Positions 1 through 5,604 of a stretch of DNA of 5,706 nucleotides are shown here, piece after piece. How positions within the stretch are numbered: the stretch's first letter is position 1; each line of letters starts with the position of its first letter. The notes under the pieces are model-generated. The model ran no database searches and had not been told where the DNA came from. It was given only the letters and a program-made list of their open reading frames with translations. The stretch is from positions 1 through 5,706 of the forward strand of contig JAUWLJ010000157.1 of NCBI GenBank assembly GCA_030613705.1. Reading direction: 5' to 3'. The stretch comes from Chloroflexota bacterium (GTDB lineage: Bacteria > Chloroflexota > Anaerolineae > Anaerolineales > UBA4823). Made by a program: the position numbers and the translations under genes.

Positions 1-390
1 GTAAGTGATCTCTCGGCCTCTGAAGCGAACGCGGACCTTTACTTTTTTTCCATTCTTGAGCCATCGCCGGGCATCTCGAACCTTAAAGCCGCGATGGTGC
101 TCAGTAGTTTTAGGTCGAAGCCGTATTTCTTTGATCTCAACTTTAACCTGAGCTTTGCGTGCTTCTCGCTCCTTCTTCGTTCGCTCGTAAAGAAACTTTC
201 CAAAATCCATCACCCGGCACACGGGTGGTTCTGCGTTAGGAGCTATCTCGACCAGGTCAAGGTCAGCTTCTCGGGCGATGCGAAATGCTTCCTCCGTTGA
301 AACACCGCCAACATTTTCTCCGCTAGCATCAATCAAACGTACTTCAGGGCCGCGGATGGAATTATTTACCCGGAATTGTGATGATCTAAT
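1..390 (-). CDS. infC: Translation initiation factor IF-3, 3'-truncated by the window edge, ATT start codon
   Basis: IF3 binds the 30S subunit, prevents premature 50S joining and checks the start codon and initiator tRNA. I translated this frame by hand: 130 codons, open to the window edge, against a usual length of about 170-180 residues. The N-terminal domain runs from FRVNNSIRGPEVRLID (residues 6-21). The family signature CRVMDFGKFLYE lies at 58-69, followed by the basic linker helix ERTKKEREARKAQ and the start of the C-terminal domain (VEIKEIRLRPKTTEHH). The start is ATT at 390-388. It is preceded by AAGGAG (402-397) with a 6-nt spacer. An in-frame stop TAA lies at 420-418, and no in-frame ATG, GTG or TTG occurs between it and the conserved protein. 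AUU initiation is known for enterobacterial infC, where IF3 represses its own mRNA; the same logic is inferred here. It follows thrS on the same strand, as in many bacteria. Confidence 0.97.
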   Translation of the reverse strand, partial: MRSSQFRVNNSIRGPEVRLIDASGENVGGVSTEEAFRIAREADLDLVEIAPNAEPPVCRVMDFGKFLYERTKKEREARKAQVKVEIKEIRLRPKTTEHHRGFKVRDARRWLKNGKKVKVRVRFRGREITY

Positions 391-396
391 ATTGCA

Positions 397-402
397 CTCC
401 TT
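397..402 (-). promoter_or_regulatory. Shine-Dalgarno of infC, fixing the ATT start
   Basis: AAGGAG sits 6 nt upstream of ATT on the minus strand. A GTG overlaps just downstream of it but is out of frame with IF3, so the ribosome binding site points to ATT as the initiator. Confidence 0.85.
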
Positions 403-433
403 TTTGGTTCTCGTTCTTTACCTAGGCTTGCGC

Positions 434-463
434 ATGATACCATAAATCTAGCGGAATCGTCAA
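434..463 (-). promoter_or_regulatory. Sigma-70 type promoter of infC inside the thrS-infC gap
   Basis: The -35 is TTGACG (463-458, 5/6 consensus), the spacer is 18 nt, and the -10 is TATCAT (439-434, 5/6) preceded by TGG, which makes an extended -10. Transcription would start near 427, giving a leader of roughly 37 nt before the ATT codon. This lets infC be expressed independently of the T-box controlled thrS transcript. No clear intrinsic terminator separates thrS from this promoter, so readthrough is also likely. Confidence 0.75.
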
Positions 464-486
464 CCACGAACCCTTTTTTTCAACCA

Positions 487-2277
487 CTAGACATGTTCTG
501 CGATCTCTTTATTCGCTAGGACGAGAAATTCGTCCACTGACATTGCTCCCAGATTTTCTTCCGACCTAAGCCTGACAGAGACAGATTCCGCTTCTACCTC
601 CCGGTCGCCAATCACCAACATATACGGGATTTTTTGATTCTGGGCATCTCGGATTTTCGCGTTCATGCGTTCGCCACGTTGGTCTACTTCGGTACGTATA
701 CCAGCTTCCCCGAGAATTCCAGCTACCTTATGAGCGTAATCGAAATGGCGGTCAGCGATGGGTATCAATACTGCCTGTACAGGAGCTAACCAGATCGGGA
801 AAGCCCCGGCAAAATGTTCGATCAGAACTCCCATAAAGCGTTCCATCGAACCAAGCAATGCACGGTGGATCATATACGGGCGATGATCCTGGCCGTCTTC
901 ACCCACAAAAACCAAATCAAAACGCTCCGGCAAGGTGAAATCAAACTGGATCGTACTCAGCTGCCACTCACGTCCAATTGCATCATGTACTTTTAGATCG
1001 ATTTTTGGGCCATAAAATGTTGCTTCACCTTCGTCAACCTGATATGCAATTTCTGCTCGCTCTAATGCATTGCGTAATGCCTCTGTCGGCGCTTCCCATT
1101 GCTCGGCTGAACCAGCAGCTTTTTCTGGGTTGCGGGTTGAAAGGTAAGCTTGAAAATCCTTGAATCCGAACGCACGCAAGATATTTAAGCTGAAATCTAA
1201 TACCCGATCGATCTCTTCGGGCATTTGGTCTGGTCGGACAAACAAATGTGCATCATCCTGAGTGAACCCCCTCACCCGCATTAATCCGTGCAGCACACCG
1301 CTGCGTTCATAGCGGTACACCGTGCCCCATTCTGCATACCGCAGAGGTAGATCGCGGTAAGATCGGGTTCGGCTTTTATAGATTTCAACATGGAAGGGAC
1401 AGTTCATCGGCTTCAGGTAATATTCCTGACCTTCAATGTCCAAGGGAGAATACATGCTTTCTTTGTACCAATCCAGGTGTCCACTTGTCTCCCAAAGGTG
1501 AGCCTTTCCTATGTGTGGGGAATAGACAAATTCATACCCCCCGATCTCATGCTCTTCCCGACAGTAATCCTCAACAAGCTTACGCACCATCCCTCCTTTG
1601 GGATGCCATAAGATCAGACCCGGTCCAACCTCCTCACTAACACTGAACAAATCGAGATCTCTTCCCAGTCGGCGGTGGTCACGCTTGCGTGCTTCTTCTA
1701 ACTTCCAAAGATATTGTTCAAGATCATCGGCCGATTCCCAGGCTGTCCCGTAAATACGCTGCAGCATGGGTCGCTGTTCATCACCGCGCCAATATGCGCC
1801 TGCGACGGAAAGCAGTTTGATAGCCTCCGGGTTGATCATTCCAGTGTTCGCGACATGTGGACCTCGGCATAGGTCCACGAATTGGTCTTGGGTATAAATG
1901 GAGATCTCCGGTTTTTCCTCCAAAGGTTCTCCATACTCGTCAAATCCGCCCTGTTCTAAACCATCGATCAATTCCAGCTTGTAAGGTTGATCAGCGAATA
2001 ATTGACGGGCTTCATCAGCCTGGAGCACCTGTTTATTAAATTTAACATCTCCGGCGATGATTTCCCGCATTCTTTTCTCTAAGGATTCCAAATCTTCTGA
2101 AGTTAGGGGACGAGGTAAATCAAAGTCATAATAAAATCCATCTTCAATGGGTGGTCCTATGGCAACCTTTCCATCCGGAAACATTTCGATCACAGCTTGC
2201 GCCATGACGTGTGCGGCTGAATGGCGGATGCGGTAAAGATCGCTCTCCTCATATATCTTTTGTTGTTCTTTTAACAT
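487..2277 (-). CDS. thrS: Threonyl-tRNA synthetase lacking the N-terminal TGS domain
   Basis: This cytoplasmic class II synthetase charges tRNA-Thr with threonine and edits mis-attached serine. It has 596 residues; the E. coli enzyme has 642. The editing domain begins almost at the N-terminus, with metal/editing motif HSAAH (H19, H23) and CRGPH (C137, H141). The catalytic core has zinc ligands C293 (PMNCPFH), H344 (QDDAHLF) and H471 (HRALLGSMERF), and motif 2 arginine in YRYERSG (R322). The anticodon-binding domain starts near residue 497 (LAPVQAVLIPI) and holds RGERMNAKIRDAQ. The roughly 60-residue TGS domain normally preceding HxxxH is absent. The start is supported by AGGAGG (2289-2284) with a 6-nt spacer, and a T-box leader lies directly upstream, so the short form is native rather than misannotated. 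Expression is controlled by that T-box; infC follows after 96 bp. Confidence 0.98.
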   Translation of the reverse strand: MLKEQQKIYEESDLYRIRHSAAHVMAQAVIEMFPDGKVAIGPPIEDGFYYDFDLPRPLTSEDLESLEKRMREIIAGDVKFNKQVLQADEARQLFADQPYKLELIDGLEQGGFDEYGEPLEEKPEISIYTQDQFVDLCRGPHVANTGMINPEAIKLLSVAGAYWRGDEQRPMLQRIYGTAWESADDLEQYLWKLEEARKRDHRRLGRDLDLFSVSEEVGPGLILWHPKGGMVRKLVEDYCREEHEIGGYEFVYSPHIGKAHLWETSGHLDWYKESMYSPLDIEGQEYYLKPMNCPFHVEIYKSRTRSYRDLPLRYAEWGTVYRYERSGVLHGLMRVRGFTQDDAHLFVRPDQMPEEIDRVLDFSLNILRAFGFKDFQAYLSTRNPEKAAGSAEQWEAPTEALRNALERAEIAYQVDEGEATFYGPKIDLKVHDAIGREWQLSTIQFDFTLPERFDLVFVGEDGQDHRPYMIHRALLGSMERFMGVLIEHFAGAFPIWLAPVQAVLIPIADRHFDYAHKVAGILGEAGIRTEVDQRGERMNAKIRDAQNQKIPYMLVIGDREVEAESVSVRLRSEENLGAMSVDEFLVLANKEIAEHV

Positions 2278-2283
2278 TATCTT

Positions 2284-2289
2284 CCTCCT
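2284..2289 (-). promoter_or_regulatory. Shine-Dalgarno of thrS
   Basis: AGGAGG is a perfect anti-SD match with a 6-nt spacer (AAGATA) to the ATG at 2277-2275. It matters because it fixes the start of a ThrRS that lacks its usual first domain. Confidence 0.9.
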
Positions 2290-2331
2290 GCAATATTGCC
2301 GTAACTAATATTCTATCGTAATTAGGACACG

Positions 2332-2359
2332 AAAACTCTCGCCCTTCTGGGGCGAGAGT
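2332..2359 (-). terminator. Intrinsic terminator of the thrS T-box
   Basis: A 10-bp perfect stem, ACTCTCGCCC / GGGCGAGAGT, closes a 5-nt loop (CAGAA) and runs into TTTT on the minus strand. Its 5' arm and loop contain the bases that pair with the T-box in the antiterminator, so the two structures exclude each other. It terminates the leader when tRNA-Thr is charged. Confidence 0.94.
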
Positions 2360-2595
2360 AATTTCCACGCTGTTCCACCCAGATTAAGCCAGTGGCTTAT
2401 CTTTGTGCGACTCATAACGGGGTCTTCCGTTTCCCTTACTAAGCTTCGGTAAGTTCCCAAAACTTTTAGGGGTTACGCTCACGGGTGGTTTTCGCCGGTT
2501 GATATCCTGAGGTGACTCTCAATCTTTGATCACCTCTCCCTGTTGGACTCGATACCAGTTACTCGTCTCGGTCTGTGCGTTTTCCTACATAGATT
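2332..2595 (-). ncRNA. T-box leader riboswitch (thrS, tRNA-Thr sensing)
   Basis: T-box leaders bind a specific tRNA and allow readthrough when it is uncharged. The T-box proper, AATCTGGGTGGAACAGCG (2385-2368), matches the consensus AANNNNGGTGGNACCGCG with one change. It is preceded by a small stem III (AAGCC-ACT-GGCTT, 2398-2386). The antiterminator is explicit: TCTGGG (2383-2378) pairs with CCCAGA (2351-2346), GCG pairs with CGC (2354-2352), and the 7-nt bulge is TGGAACA. The competing terminator is annotated separately. Upstream, Stem I pieces are visible: GAGGTGA/TCACCTC, GGTATC/GATATC, and an AGTA (2563-2560) facing GAA as in specifier-loop E motifs. GAA is followed, after one base, by ACC (2489-2487) and then A, a threonine codon suited to tRNA-Thr(GGU). 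A second ACC at 2499-2497 is a less likely specifier. TGGA in the bulge predicts discriminator U. Confidence 0.94.
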
Positions 2596-2601
2596 GGTTT
2601 A

Positions 2602-2629
2602 ATTATACCATTCATGATAAATTCGACAA
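2602..2629 (-). promoter_or_regulatory. Promoter of the thrS T-box transcript
   Basis: The -35 is TTGTCG (2629-2624, 4/6), the spacer is 16 nt, and the -10 is a perfect TATAAT (2607-2602). Transcription would start near 2595, giving a leader of about 318 nt before thrS. It lies only about 10 bp past the stop codon of the upstream secreted-protein gene, so the spacing is tight and no terminator for that upstream gene fits between them. Confidence 0.8.
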
Positions 2630-2639
2630 GAGTTGGATG

Positions 2640-3257
2640 CTACTTTGGACACTTAAGTTTCAGAACGCTTTTATAATATGCAGAGAATTCCCGGACGGCA
2701 TATCTGCCACACGCAAAATACTGCACCTCGTAATCACCTTTGGCAATTGTGTAATCCTTGGAGACATCTTTATCGAGTGAAAATACATAAGTCGAGGGAC
2801 CGGTGAGGATTGCCAGCACTCTGGATTCAGATTCGTTCTTCACAGTGACCTTCACGATTTTCAGCGTATTTGTAATGTTGACTATGTGAGGGGAGCTCGG
2901 CCATTGCCTTGTATTCGCACCACAAACAGGCATGATCAACTTGGTCTGTCTGGTTATGTCAATAATCGATGAATCTCTCGCACCACAATAGCTGACGTCC
3001 TTGAAATATTCACCACGCATCACTGTAAATGTTTTTGTTTCACCTGGTTTGACCACAAAGTAATAAAATGACGGTCCATCCAGCCACAAATATGCATAGC
3101 TTGTCGAATCATTCTCGACTTTCAATGCAACTAAATCAGATTTCTCACTTGTTGATGCAAGACTCACGGAATTTGGCAGCGGAACTGCTGCCGATATCAA
3201 GACCAAGATTAATATGTTGGCCAGGATCAGGCCTCGCAGTGACCTCTTTCTAATCAT
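2640..3257 (-). CDS. Secreted protein with two tandem Cys-pair beta-type domains, function unknown
   Basis: I do not recognise a named family. The 205-residue product begins with a signal peptide: basic MIRKRSLR, a hydrophobic run of about residues 9-27, and a possible cleavage site SLA|ST after A34. The mature part is an internal duplication. Repeat 1 (about 43-113) and repeat 2 (about 135-205) align without gaps from LDGPS (59-63) to LTGPS (151-155) and on to CG (91-92) and CG (183-184). Each repeat has two cysteines (C91/C112, C183/C203) with nearly equal spacing, suggesting one disulfide per domain outside the cytoplasm. Alternating hydrophobic and polar residues suggest beta sandwiches. 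The ATG is preceded by AAGGAG with a 10-nt spacer. The dehydrogenase upstream is 155 bp away, and the thrS promoter starts just past the stop codon, so the gene is probably a single transcription unit. Role could be cell-surface binding, but this is a guess. Confidence 0.85.
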   Translation of the reverse strand: MIRKRSLRGLILANILILVLISAAVPLPNSVSLASTSEKSDLVALKVENDSTSYAYLWLDGPSFYYFVVKPGETKTFTVMRGEYFKDVSYCGARDSSIIDITRQTKLIMPVCGANTRQWPSSPHIVNITNTLKIVKVTVKNESESRVLAILTGPSTYVFSLDKDVSKDYTIAKGDYEVQYFACGRYAVREFSAYYKSVLKLKCPK

Positions 3258-3285
3258 AATATCAAATCTCCTTCGAAGGTTACTT

Positions 3286-3313
3286 ATTGTATAGTAGTCT
3301 TCTATTCTGCAAA
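3286..3313 (-). promoter_or_regulatory. Candidate promoter of the secreted repeat protein
   Basis: The -35-like box is TTTGCA (3313-3308, 4/6), the spacer is 16 nt, and the -10 is TACAAT (3291-3286, 5/6). A competing pair, TTGAAT (3369-3364) and TAATAT (3347-3342) with a 16-nt spacer, lies further upstream. The region is AT-rich, so chance matches are expected and neither choice is secure. Confidence 0.35.
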
Positions 3314-3376
3314 TCGTTACCTTATTGCTTTCCTTAGCTATATATTATCAGGTTTAAGTAAATATTCAATATCCCA

Positions 3377-3398
3377 AGATACCTAATATCAAGTATCT
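3377..3398. repeat. Short inverted repeat in the gap between the dehydrogenase and the secreted-protein gene
   Basis: AGATAC and GTATCT form perfect 6-bp arms around a 10-nt AT-rich spacer. It lies just upstream of the candidate promoters of the secreted-protein gene. It could be an operator-like dyad or a weak hairpin after the dehydrogenase; chance occurrence is possible in this AT-rich stretch. Confidence 0.3.
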
Positions 3399-3405
3399 AT
3401 TGGCT

Positions 3406-3424
3406 GGTAAAACTATATTTTACC
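3406..3424. repeat. Hairpin overlapping the dehydrogenase stop codon
   Basis: GGTAAAA and TTTTACC form perfect 7-bp arms around a 5-nt loop that contains the TAG stop. The stem is AT-rich and lacks a following T-tract on the minus strand, so it is not a convincing intrinsic terminator. It may help stabilise the 3' end of the transcript. Confidence 0.35.
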
Positions 3425-4309
3425 CTCTAATAGGGTTGTATTCGCTAAAGCCTCAACGACTCCAATCACTGCTGAATTGTCTAGTTCGCCCATACCCATC
3501 TCGAGCATGGCATTGAATAACTGGTTGTGGACTGAAGCTGAAACCAAGGGGATGCCATACAACCGAGCAGTGTCCAGAACAATGCCGAGATCTTTAGCTT
3601 GCATATAAGCCTTGAACCCTGGTTCTCGATTTCCAGCGAATAAGCGTTGAGGTTTGACATCCAGGGCCCAACATTGTGCTGCCCCACCCTGGATGGCTCT
3701 GACGACTTTTTGAGGATCAGCCCCTGCTTTTCGAGCAAAGACCAGCAGCTCTCCCAGAGCAACCATCTGGGCTGCGACCATGATTTGGTTGGCTGCTTTA
3801 GCAATCTGACCCGCTCCAGATTCTCCGACATGCGTGATCGTTTTTCCCATCACTTCCAGGATCGGTCTAACCGTCTCTAAAACCTGGACCGGACCTCCAA
3901 CCATAATCGCCAACGTCCCTTGCTTGGCGCCAATATCACCCCCACTGACAGGCGCATCCAGGCACGATATACCCTTCTCTCCCATTTTTTCAGCGACCAA
4001 TCGGGCAGTGGCAGGTTTTATGGTCGAATTATCGACAAAAATAAGTCCTTTGTGAGCTCCTTTTATGATTCCAGCCTTCCCAAGGGCTACTTGCTCTACA
4101 TCCGGGGAATCAGGTAAATTAGTTATCACCACATCCACCTGATTGGCAACTTCTGATGGTGATGCGGCAGATTGGGCGCCTTCTGCGGAAAGTTCTTCAA
4201 CCGCTTCGCGACTGCGGTTGTGTACTACAAGAGGATACCCAGCCTTTAAGATATTCCGGGCCATAGATTTACCCATCAAACCCAATCCTATATAACCTAC
4301 GGTCTGCAT
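3413..4309 (-). CDS. NAD(P)-dependent beta-hydroxyacid dehydrogenase (2-hydroxy-3-oxopropionate reductase / 3-hydroxyisobutyrate dehydrogenase family)
   Basis: This cytoplasmic oxidoreductase interconverts a beta-hydroxy acid and its semialdehyde. Overall resemblance is closest to E. coli GarR/GlxR, which reduces tartronate semialdehyde to glycerate. Numbering from the upstream ATG (two residues longer), the Rossmann motif GLGLMG is at 10-15. HNRS follows beta-2 at 32-35, and Asn-Arg there usually favours NADPH. The substrate-binding segment DAPVSGG is at 120-126, and the catalytic lysine is K173 in GAGQIAKAANQ. KDLG at 241-244 lies in the helical C-terminal domain. Full family length is about 298 residues. 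Two ATGs lie in frame at 4315 and 4309. AGGAG directly abuts the first but stands 6 nt before the second, so I chose 4309. It lies 85 bp downstream of the S51-like gene and may be co-transcribed with it. Succinic semialdehyde or glyoxylate reductase activity is possible; no pathway gene nearby decides the substrate. Confidence 0.93.
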   Translation of the reverse strand: MQTVGYIGLGLMGKSMARNILKAGYPLVVHNRSREAVEELSAEGAQSAASPSEVANQVDVVITNLPDSPDVEQVALGKAGIIKGAHKGLIFVDNSTIKPATARLVAEKMGEKGISCLDAPVSGGDIGAKQGTLAIMVGGPVQVLETVRPILEVMGKTITHVGESGAGQIAKAANQIMVAAQMVALGELLVFARKAGADPQKVVRAIQGGAAQCWALDVKPQRLFAGNREPGFKAYMQAKDLGIVLDTARLYGIPLVSASVHNQLFNAMLEMGMGELDNSAVIGVVEALANTTLLEGKI

Positions 4310-4315
4310 CTGCAT

Positions 4316-4320
4316 CTCCT
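4316..4320 (-). promoter_or_regulatory. Shine-Dalgarno that decides the dehydrogenase start
   Basis: AGGAG ends immediately before the ATG at 4315-4313 (zero spacer) and 6 nt before the ATG at 4309-4307. Normal spacing favours the inner ATG, shortening the protein by two residues. Confidence 0.7.
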
Positions 4321-4342
4321 CTTGAAAACATATTTATCCAAA

Positions 4343-4359
4343 TCAACCCGAAAGGTTGA
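4343..4359. repeat. Small hairpin between the S51-like gene and the dehydrogenase
   Basis: TCAACC and GGTTGA form perfect 6-bp arms around a 5-nt loop; on the minus strand the loop reads TTTCG. It is followed by only a weak T-run (ATTTGG), so it is a poor terminator at best. It sits in the short gap between two same-strand genes and could attenuate or stabilise a joint transcript. Confidence 0.35.
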
Positions 4360-4394
4360 ATCAAATGATCGTTAGGTCAACCAGAATCACAGGG

Positions 4395-5471
4395 TCAATT
4401 ATTTCTAATAAATTCTGGTCCATCGGGAGTATCAATCACCTGCCAGCCCATTGTTTCAATCTTGACTCTCAGTTTATCAGCTTCTTCCCAGTTTTTTGCT
4501 ACTCGAGCTGCTTCTCGAAGATCGACGATAATGATCACCTTCTGCGGAATGGATTCAACCTCTTGCGAGGCATGCTCGGTACTTAGAGCTTTCTCCCATA
4601 CTGAGGGTGAAATATATTCCTCAGGATCCAGGACGCGGAAATCCCCCAACTCATAAATTGAGAACACCTGCGACTCAGAGAATTTTGTTTCCGATCCCGA
4701 TCGGAGCAGTGTCACCTCACCATTACCAATAACCCGGCAGCACTCGTTTTTGAAATCGATTATCAAGCCCGTCTGCTCATCGATCCCCACAACCCGAAAT
4801 GTCTCTGGCAGCATCTCAAGCAGGTGTTTAAACCTGGCTTTACCCATAAAGCAGCGGCTCGTATCTAGGTCTTTTCCACCTTCAGTATTGTTCCAGTGCG
4901 GGACAAATACCAAAGATAAACTATATGCAGCAAAGAGATCCAAACCTTTTTTCCAATGAATATCCTCTCCCACTTTATATATTTCATATATCGGCAGGGC
5001 AAAAGCACCAGCAGCAATTATCGCTGCGCTCGAAAATGCCAGTGCAGCCCCTATCCGATGCCGTGCTATCAGGTATTCCCAGGCTATACAGCCGCTCAGT
5101 TGTCTTACTGCATAAGTTGGACTGCCTGGACCCATGAAGACCAGGTCTGCTTCGAGAAGGCTGTTGACTATCTCGATCTTATCTGGGCTGAAATCAGTCC
5201 CCCGCTTCCGGGCTTCAATCCGCCATATTTGTGGCTTATAGTTACGCAGGTGGTGACGCAAATAATTAGCGATGCTTTCCGCTACTTGGGCGGAATTGAG
5301 CTCAAATCCGGCCGGGGTTTCTAAAATCGCTACCTTTGGCGAATCGGGCAATAACTTAAAAACAGATTCGAAGATTCTACGACCACTAGGGGTTTTTTCA
5401 CCGGAGCCGAATAATGCAACAACGCCCCCTGTATAAAGTGATTTATTTTTAGTTTCTGCTGATGTGCTCAT
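4395..5471 (-). CDS. Peptidase S51 / type 1 glutamine amidotransferase-like protein with C-terminal CysRS-like tail
   Basis: The 358-residue product has two parts. Residues about 16-285 resemble the S51 fold of PepE and cyanophycinase: VVALFGSGEKTPSGRRIF (17-34), PKVAILETPAGFE (45-57), MGPGSPTYAVRQL (113-125) in place of the usual GGGN turn, AFSSAAIIAAG (145-155) at the nucleophile elbow with S148 the probable Ser, PHWNN (191-195) with H192 the probable catalytic His, and GIDEQTGLIID (229-239). The usual GxSAGA is degenerate, so catalysis is uncertain. After a linker, residues about 318-356 (LREAARVAKNWEEADKLR, then a Gly-Trp turn and DTPDGPEF) match the pattern at the C-terminus of cysteinyl-tRNA synthetases. 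There is no signal peptide. The Shine-Dalgarno is poor (AAAGAA), but no better in-frame start is visible. Divergent purA lies 133 bp away; the dehydrogenase follows on the same strand. Substrate is unknown; a peptidase, amidotransferase-like enzyme or non-catalytic sensor are all possible. Confidence 0.85.
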   Translation of the reverse strand: MSTSAETKNKSLYTGGVVALFGSGEKTPSGRRIFESVFKLLPDSPKVAILETPAGFELNSAQVAESIANYLRHHLRNYKPQIWRIEARKRGTDFSPDKIEIVNSLLEADLVFMGPGSPTYAVRQLSGCIAWEYLIARHRIGAALAFSSAAIIAAGAFALPIYEIYKVGEDIHWKKGLDLFAAYSLSLVFVPHWNNTEGGKDLDTSRCFMGKARFKHLLEMLPETFRVVGIDEQTGLIIDFKNECCRVIGNGEVTLLRSGSETKFSESQVFSIYELGDFRVLDPEEYISPSVWEKALSTEHASQEVESIPQKVIIIVDLREAARVAKNWEEADKLRVKIETMGWQVIDTPDGPEFIRNN

Positions 5472-5521
5472 CGATTCTTTTTATTCATGTACTTGTTTGT
5501 GACCGTAGAAAAATCGCCTAT

Positions 5522-5550
5522 TTTACGTTTGGGTTTGTTTATGCTAGAAT
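5522..5550 (+). promoter_or_regulatory. Promoter of purA
   Basis: The -35 is TTTACG (5522-5527, 4/6), the spacer is 17 nt, and the -10 is TAGAAT (5545-5550, 5/6) preceded by TGC, an extended -10. Transcription would start near 5557, giving a leader of about 48 nt. No equally good promoter for the divergent S51-like gene was found in the same 133-bp gap. Confidence 0.7.
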
Positions 5551-5555
5551 GAATT

Positions 5556-5572
5556 CACAAATTTTATTTGTG
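5556..5572. repeat. Perfect dyad at the expected purA transcription start
   Basis: CACAAAT and ATTTGTG are perfect 7-bp arms around TTT. The element begins 6 bp after the -10, where a repressor could block initiation. As RNA it would form a weak AT-rich hairpin at the 5' end of the transcript. It could equally serve the divergent gene. No matching regulator can be named from sequence. Confidence 0.5.
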
Positions 5573-5604
5573 TGACATATTTTACAACAGAAACGGAGCA
5601 AGAT

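Noticed and set aside
94..300. Plus-strand 68-codon ORF
   Set aside because: It lies antisense inside infC, whose minus-strand translation is unmistakable IF3; no Shine-Dalgarno or recognisable product.
395..397. GTG as an alternative infC start
   Set aside because: It overlaps the Shine-Dalgarno end and is out of frame with the IF3 protein.
2526..2780. Plus-strand 84-codon ORF
   Set aside because: It runs antisense across the T-box leader, the thrS promoter and the end of the secreted-protein gene, and its translation resembles no known protein.
3481..3831. Minus-strand 116-codon ORF
   Set aside because: It is a frame-shifted shadow within the dehydrogenase, whose reading frame is intact and matches the family throughout.
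4375..4398. Direct repeat GGTCAA / GGTCAA after the S51-like gene
   Set aside because: Only 6-7 bp long and found twice; not distinguishable from chance.
4956..5324. Plus-strand 122-codon ORF
   Set aside because: The longest shadow ORF here, antisense to the S51-like gene; composition and lack of ribosome binding site give no support.
5555..5575. CRP/FNR-like operator near purA
   Set aside because: The half-sites are in the opposite orientation to TGTGA-N6-TCACA, and the spacing does not fit, so only a generic dyad is called.
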